This document shows, piece after piece, positions 6,378-8,810 of a stretch of 8,810 nucleotides of DNA (positions within the stretch are counted from its first letter, which is position 1; each line of letters begins with the position of its first letter). Below the pieces are notes generated by a model. It ran no database searches and was not told the origin of the DNA. It was given only the letters and a program-made list of their open reading frames with translations. Where the stretch lies: positions 1-8,810 of the forward strand of contig WRGP01000174.1 of the NCBI GenBank assembly GCA_009787135.1. Reading direction: 5' to 3'. The DNA comes from Bacillota bacterium. GTDB taxonomy: Bacteria > Bacillota > Clostridia > Christensenellales > Aristaeellaceae. A program made the translations under genes and the position numbers.

Positions 6378-7756
6378 TTTGATGCCTCCTTCGGTCCGAA
6401 CAATGAATCAATAAAGTCGGTTATGAGGTTCAGATCGCGGCGCACGCTCGCGCGCGCGGATTCCTCCGAGATGCTTGCGTCAAGATCGAACGCGCCGAAA
6501 AGGTGCTCAAAGGCGTCCGTCAAGCCGGAAACGACAAAATGGATGCGGTTTTCATAAAACCCAAGGCGGATGGAAAAATCGGGTTTTCCCGCGCCCCTGT
6601 CCGCAAATTTTTTCAGCCGCCCGATAAGCTGCGGGGTCATGACGTAAAATACATCGTGGGGCGTTTGCGCGTAAACCACAAAACGATTGTTATATTCAGT
6701 GTCCTCCAGAAAAACCTCGCTCAGCCCGGGAAGATTTTTGAAGCGCTTGCGTTCATCGGCGTAGGCGTCTTTGCTGACAATGTAAAACCTTCCTGCGACA
6801 GCCTTTGGCTGGTGAACAATGATCCAGCGCCCTTTGAACCCGTTTTGTTTATGTGCCAGATCCGAGGTGAGAAAAGCCTGGCCCGTTTTGGGCAGGCCGC
6901 CGTCATAGAAAAGGACGTCCATCTGCTCAAAGGCAAGCCCCCTGTACACCCCAAAAAGGTGGTCGTTCGCGGCAAGATGGTCGTACCGTTTGAGTACATC
7001 CGTTTCAAAAGGATCTTCATAAAAATGGCCGTTGGGCTCATAGCCGCTGTTTTCACCGAATACCCTTTTTATCTCGCCGGTTATAATTTGCGCTTTGGCG
7101 GGACGGGCGTTGCGCAGCGATAGGCTGGCGCAAACAAGGGAAACAAGCTGGCCCAGGGCGATCAATAGCCAGACAGCGATCGTGAACATGAACGCGCCGG
7201 CGGCCCAAAAGGTTACCATGTAAGCGGCAATGAGCGCGTTGACGCCAGGCTCGCCAAAGCCAAGGACAGGGATCACCACAATGGCCGGGATAACGCTGAG
7301 GATAAGCAAAACCGTGTGCAGCGTTTTTGTCGTACGCTCAATCGCAAAAAATTTCTTTTTGCGGGCGTTCTCATATTCAGAGGGAGGATGCCCTTCTGGA
7401 GCGGCGGCTTGAGCGATTTTTCGGTTTATCGACCGCCAATAGCGAAAAAAGGCGGCCATTCCGATGATCAGAACGATCATGGCGGTCATGGACAGCTGAC
7501 GCGGGGTTAGCGGCGCTTTCCCGACGTCCATTTCCGTCAGCGCGGCCATTTCGTGCTCCGCCAGAAACCTTTGGAAAGCCGCGTTTTTCGCTCCGGCCAT
7601 CAAACAGCCAAAGAGCAAAATCGGCTGCGCCGCAAGAAGGAGAAACATCCCCAAGCACCCGGCGTTTGTGGAATTTTTATTTTTTTCCCTGGAAGTTTGC
7701 CGACGCCATGAATCTTGCTGATTTTCGATCGTAAAACACCTCCCGGCGATCATCAT
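6371..7756 (-). CDS. DUF3137-like multi-pass membrane protein, first gene of LemA operon
   Basis: I assign this to DUF3137-like proteins from the pattern of its last 230 residues (FKGRWIIV, then FVVYAQTPHDVFYVMTPQ, then FSIRLGFYENRIHFVVSG) and from its place beside lemA. Its biochemical role is unknown. Numbering from the ATG at 7756 gives 461 residues. Hydrophobic segments lie at about 35-54, 88-106, 147-167 and 175-210; a soluble domain occupies about 220-450. The basic stretch RKKKFF precedes the third segment. The start is uncertain. The ATG doublet at 7756/7753 falls inside the -10 box of the best promoter, and the strong site GGGAGGTG lies after it with no ATG, GTG or TTG in frame at a suitable distance. 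The next in-frame ATG, at 7648, would remove the N-terminal polar region but keep all membrane segments. A frame change in a 7-base homopolymer is a further possibility (see findings). Confidence 0.75.
   Translation of the reverse strand: MMIAGRCFTIENQQDSWRRQTSREKNKNSTNAGCLGMFLLLAAQPILLFGCLMAGAKNAAFQRFLAEHEMAALTEMDVGKAPLTPRQLSMTAMIVLIIGMAAFFRYWRSINRKIAQAAAPEGHPPSEYENARKKKFFAIERTTKTLHTVLLILSVIPAIVVIPVLGFGEPGVNALIAAYMVTFWAAGAFMFTIAVWLLIALGQLVSLVCASLSLRNARPAKAQIITGEIKRVFGENSGYEPNGHFYEDPFETDVLKRYDHLAANDHLFGVYRGLAFEQMDVLFYDGGLPKTGQAFLTSDLAHKQNGFKGRWIIVHQPKAVAGRFYIVSKDAYADERKRFKNLPGLSEVFLEDTEYNNRFVVYAQTPHDVFYVMTPQLIGRLKKFADRGAGKPDFSIRLGFYENRIHFVVSGLTDAFEHLFGAFDLDASISEESARASVRRDLNLITDFIDSLFGPKEASKC
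7737..7744 (-). promoter_or_regulatory. Strong ribosome binding site without an obvious start codon
   Basis: The minus strand reads GGGAGGTG. In the frame of the DUF3137-like protein the codons 6-12 bases further on are TTT, ACG and ATC, not normal starts. An ATG at 7709 lies in another frame, and that frame stops at a TAA (7677-7679) right after seven A residues. The site conflicts with the annotated start of the downstream gene. Confidence 0.5.
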
Positions 7757-7780
7757 ACTGTATCCGTTGCGCGAGGTCAA
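7752..7780 (-). promoter_or_regulatory. Promoter of the DUF3137-lemA-mtaD operon
   Basis: On the minus strand the -35 box TTGACC (7775-7780) and -10 box TATGAT (7752-7757) each match the sigma-A consensus in 5 of 6 bases, with a 17-base spacer. Initiation would fall near 7745, immediately before the ribosome binding site at 7737-7744. No other promoter of this quality was seen in the run down to puuD, so it may serve all five genes. Confidence 0.65.
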
Positions 7781-7819
7781 GATGATACGAAACAAGCGCG
7801 AAACGAAAAAGAAGGCTCC

Positions 7820-7837
7820 CTTGTCAGGAGTGACAAG
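7820..7837. promoter_or_regulatory. Perfect 7-bp inverted repeat, candidate operator
   Basis: CTTGTCA and TGACAAG form perfect arms around GGAG. The right arm overlaps the -35 box of the VOC gene promoter, so a dimeric regulator bound here would repress that gene; the operon promoter at 7752-7780 is 40 bases away. The alternative is an intrinsic terminator on the plus strand: GAAG at 7811-7814 can pair with CTTC at 7838-7841, and seven T residues follow at 7842-7848. No plus-strand gene lies just upstream to need one. Confidence 0.55.
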
Positions 7838-7858
7838 CTTCTTTTTTTGTTGTAAAAT
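7830..7858 (+). promoter_or_regulatory. Promoter of the VOC-family gene
   Basis: GTGACA (7830-7835) and TAAAAT (7853-7858) each match the -35 and -10 consensus in 5 of 6 bases and are 17 bases apart. The spacer is T-rich. Transcription would start near 7865, giving a leader of about 125 bases before the ATG at 7989. That leader stays open in the gene's frame and includes an ATG at 7869. Confidence 0.6.
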
Positions 7859-7988
7859 CTATCTGGAAATGAAAAAGCTTTCGCAAAGACAGTTTGCTGA
7901 AAAATACAATGCGTGCAAAGCAAGCTGGGCGCTGCGGCCCTGTCCAAAGCTCACCTTTCAAATCAATAGCGAGGAGAGGATTGATACC

Positions 7989-8420
7989 ATGAAGGAGAAA
8001 ACCGAAATGCAAGCCTTTCAGGAAAGGGGGTATTATGTCAAGGAAAACATGCCCGTCTACTACACCGTGAATGTGGAAAGGACACTGCTTTGGTTCCGCG
8101 CCATCCTCGGATGGTACGGCCATATCTCCGCCAGGGATAAAGACGGAATCGCGGAGTGTGGCTGTGTGTTCGACTACCCAAGCGAGATCATGAAGGTTCA
8201 ATTGGGGCCCTTTCGGGGCATTCACCTTTTCAGGGGGAAGCCTTCAAGCGGCGTCGTTGGATTCATCATGGTGCAAGGGCTTGAAAAACTGCGCCAGCAT
8301 GTTGTAAACAATGGCTGGGAACATGTCTCCGAGATTGAAGCGCAGCCCTGGGGGGCGAACGAATGCCGCGTCAAGACAGAGAACGGCTGTGTGCTGCGGT
8401 TTTTTGAAATGACGAAGTAA
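7989..8420 (+). CDS. VOC superfamily (glyoxalase/bleomycin-resistance type) protein
   Basis: The 143-residue protein has the single vicinal-oxygen-chelate pattern: PVYYTVNVERTLLWFRAILGW (22-42), a central region ending FRGIHLFRGK, then VQGLEKLRQHVVNNGW (95-110), QPWGANECRV (119-128) and ENGCVLRFFE (131-140). Glu140 sits where VOC enzymes usually place a metal ligand. The fold serves glyoxalases, dioxygenases, fosfomycin or bleomycin resistance proteins and non-enzymatic binders, and the sequence does not say which. I chose the ATG at 7989 because GAGGAGAGGA (7971-7980) lies eight bases before it. An in-frame ATG at 7869 with a weak site would add 40 residues (MKKLSQRQFAEKY onward), slightly reminiscent of the start of a helix-turn-helix, but I do not favour it. 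It is transcribed away from the DUF3137-lemA operon. Confidence 0.8.
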   Translation: MKEKTEMQAFQERGYYVKENMPVYYTVNVERTLLWFRAILGWYGHISARDKDGIAECGCVFDYPSEIMKVQLGPFRGIHLFRGKPSSGVVGFIMVQGLEKLRQHVVNNGWEHVSEIEAQPWGANECRVKTENGCVLRFFEMTK

Positions 8421-8478
8421 GCCTTTGATATGGAACGCGAGGGGGAGAAAAGAGAAAAGCCGTATTCAGGAAGATCAA

Positions 8479-8748
8479 ATGAATGTTCTCAGGAACCACA
8501 AACCCTACCACTTTAGTAATGAATGCGACATGCTCAATCGGTTAGTAATTGGCATGACGGCGAAGCAGTTCAGGGAGGCGAACGGCATCCCCCAAGGGGA
8601 GGGCATCCGCCCTAAGCTTATCGCAGCGCAGATTGCGCTGTTAGACGAGCGCCAGATCGTAGCCATCGGCCTGTTGGTATCCGTTCCTGATTTTGCTCAA
8701 CACAAGCGTTTTTTGGAATGGTACATCGCGAAGAAGAAGGCCGCCTAA
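8479..8748 (+). CDS. Small protein resembling the C-terminal domain of KilA-N/antirepressor-type proteins
   Basis: This 89-residue protein starts at an ATG with AGGAAG (8468-8473) five bases before it, 58 bases after the VOC gene. The stretch NECDMLNRLVIGMTAKQFRE (14-33), then GEGIRP (40-45) and the helical segment QIALLDERQIVAIGLL (51-66), recalls the C-terminal part of KilA-N or phage antirepressor-like proteins, where DMLN, G-TAK-RE and IRDY occur. The likeness is from memory. The N-terminal DNA-binding part of those proteins is absent, and the 58 bases upstream do not encode it. It is either a standalone domain or the surviving tail of a prophage gene. The C-terminus is basic (AKKKAA). 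A TTG at 8425 would extend the frame by 18 residues but lacks a good site. Confidence 0.6.
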   Translation: MNVLRNHKPYHFSNECDMLNRLVIGMTAKQFREANGIPQGEGIRPKLIAAQIALLDERQIVAIGLLVSVPDFAQHKRFLEWYIAKKKAA

Positions 8749-8810
8749 CCCGCCGCCCGCCCCGCACCTTGAAAACCGTATAGTCGCAACGCCCTGCTGG
8801 AACGGCGGGG
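8749..8810. other. GC-rich tail with interrupted inverted repeat at window edge
   Basis: CCCGCCG (8749-8755), beginning right after the last stop codon, is complementary to CGGCGGG (8803-8809), with 47 bases between. It might be the base of a larger hairpin that includes a terminator, but the window ends before any T run could be seen. No coding region was recognised. Confidence 0.3.

Noticed and set aside
7377..7658. 93-codon minus-strand frame inside the DUF3137-like gene
   Set aside because: It overlaps the membrane segments of the real frame in another phase and encodes an Arg/Ser/Gly-rich sequence without features.
120..8800. The 11-mer CGCCCTGCTGG occurs at both ends of the window (120-130 and 8790-8800), suggesting direct repeats flanking an element
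   Set aside because: Several 11-base matches are expected by chance in a window this size. The flanks differ, and no integrase or transposase lies between them.

Overview
The window looks like chromosome of an anaerobic Clostridia-type Firmicute with a moderately high G+C content. The inference rests on gene content: a Clostridia-style standalone E2-like acyltransferase, an aldo/keto reductase with two 4Fe-4S sites, a LemA/DUF3137-type pair, and AGGAGG-type ribosome binding sites. It is not a species assignment. No rRNA, tRNA, CRISPR array, transposase or insertion sequence was seen.

Left part (1-2550): the edge carries two sets of short direct repeats and no convincing gene. On the minus strand lies an exported ApbE-type FAD:protein FMN transferase (183-1262). 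About 340 bp separate it from a divergent plus-strand E2-like acyltransferase domain protein (1604-2524), which has a clear sigma-A-type promoter with a palindrome in its spacer. The E2-like gene converges on puuD, with a small hairpin between them.

Middle (2552-7756, minus strand): a probable five-gene operon, read right to left. It runs from a DUF3137-like membrane protein, overlapping a LemA family protein by 7 bases, to an MtaD-type 5-methylthioadenosine/S-adenosylhomocysteine deaminase 17 bases on. Then come an aldo/keto reductase with a ferredoxin-like tail and a class I glutamine amidotransferase (gamma-glutamyl-GABA hydrolase type). The first two genes look membrane-associated and coupled. 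The last three are cytoplasmic small-molecule enzymes that probably share the transcript, not a demonstrated pathway. A strong promoter sits at the head of the operon, but it overlaps the only usable ATG codons, so the start of the first gene is uncertain.

Right part (7757-8810, plus strand): a divergent promoter with a 7-bp inverted repeat over its -35 box drives a VOC/glyoxalase-family protein (7989-8420). It is followed by an 89-residue protein (8479-8748) resembling the C-terminal domain of KilA-N/antirepressor-type proteins without their DNA-binding part. The best candidates for new biology are this orphan domain, the E2-like protein lacking both catalytic residues, the repeated CGCAATTT-type motif around apbE, and the start-site problem of the DUF3137-like gene. 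No complete new system could be demonstrated.
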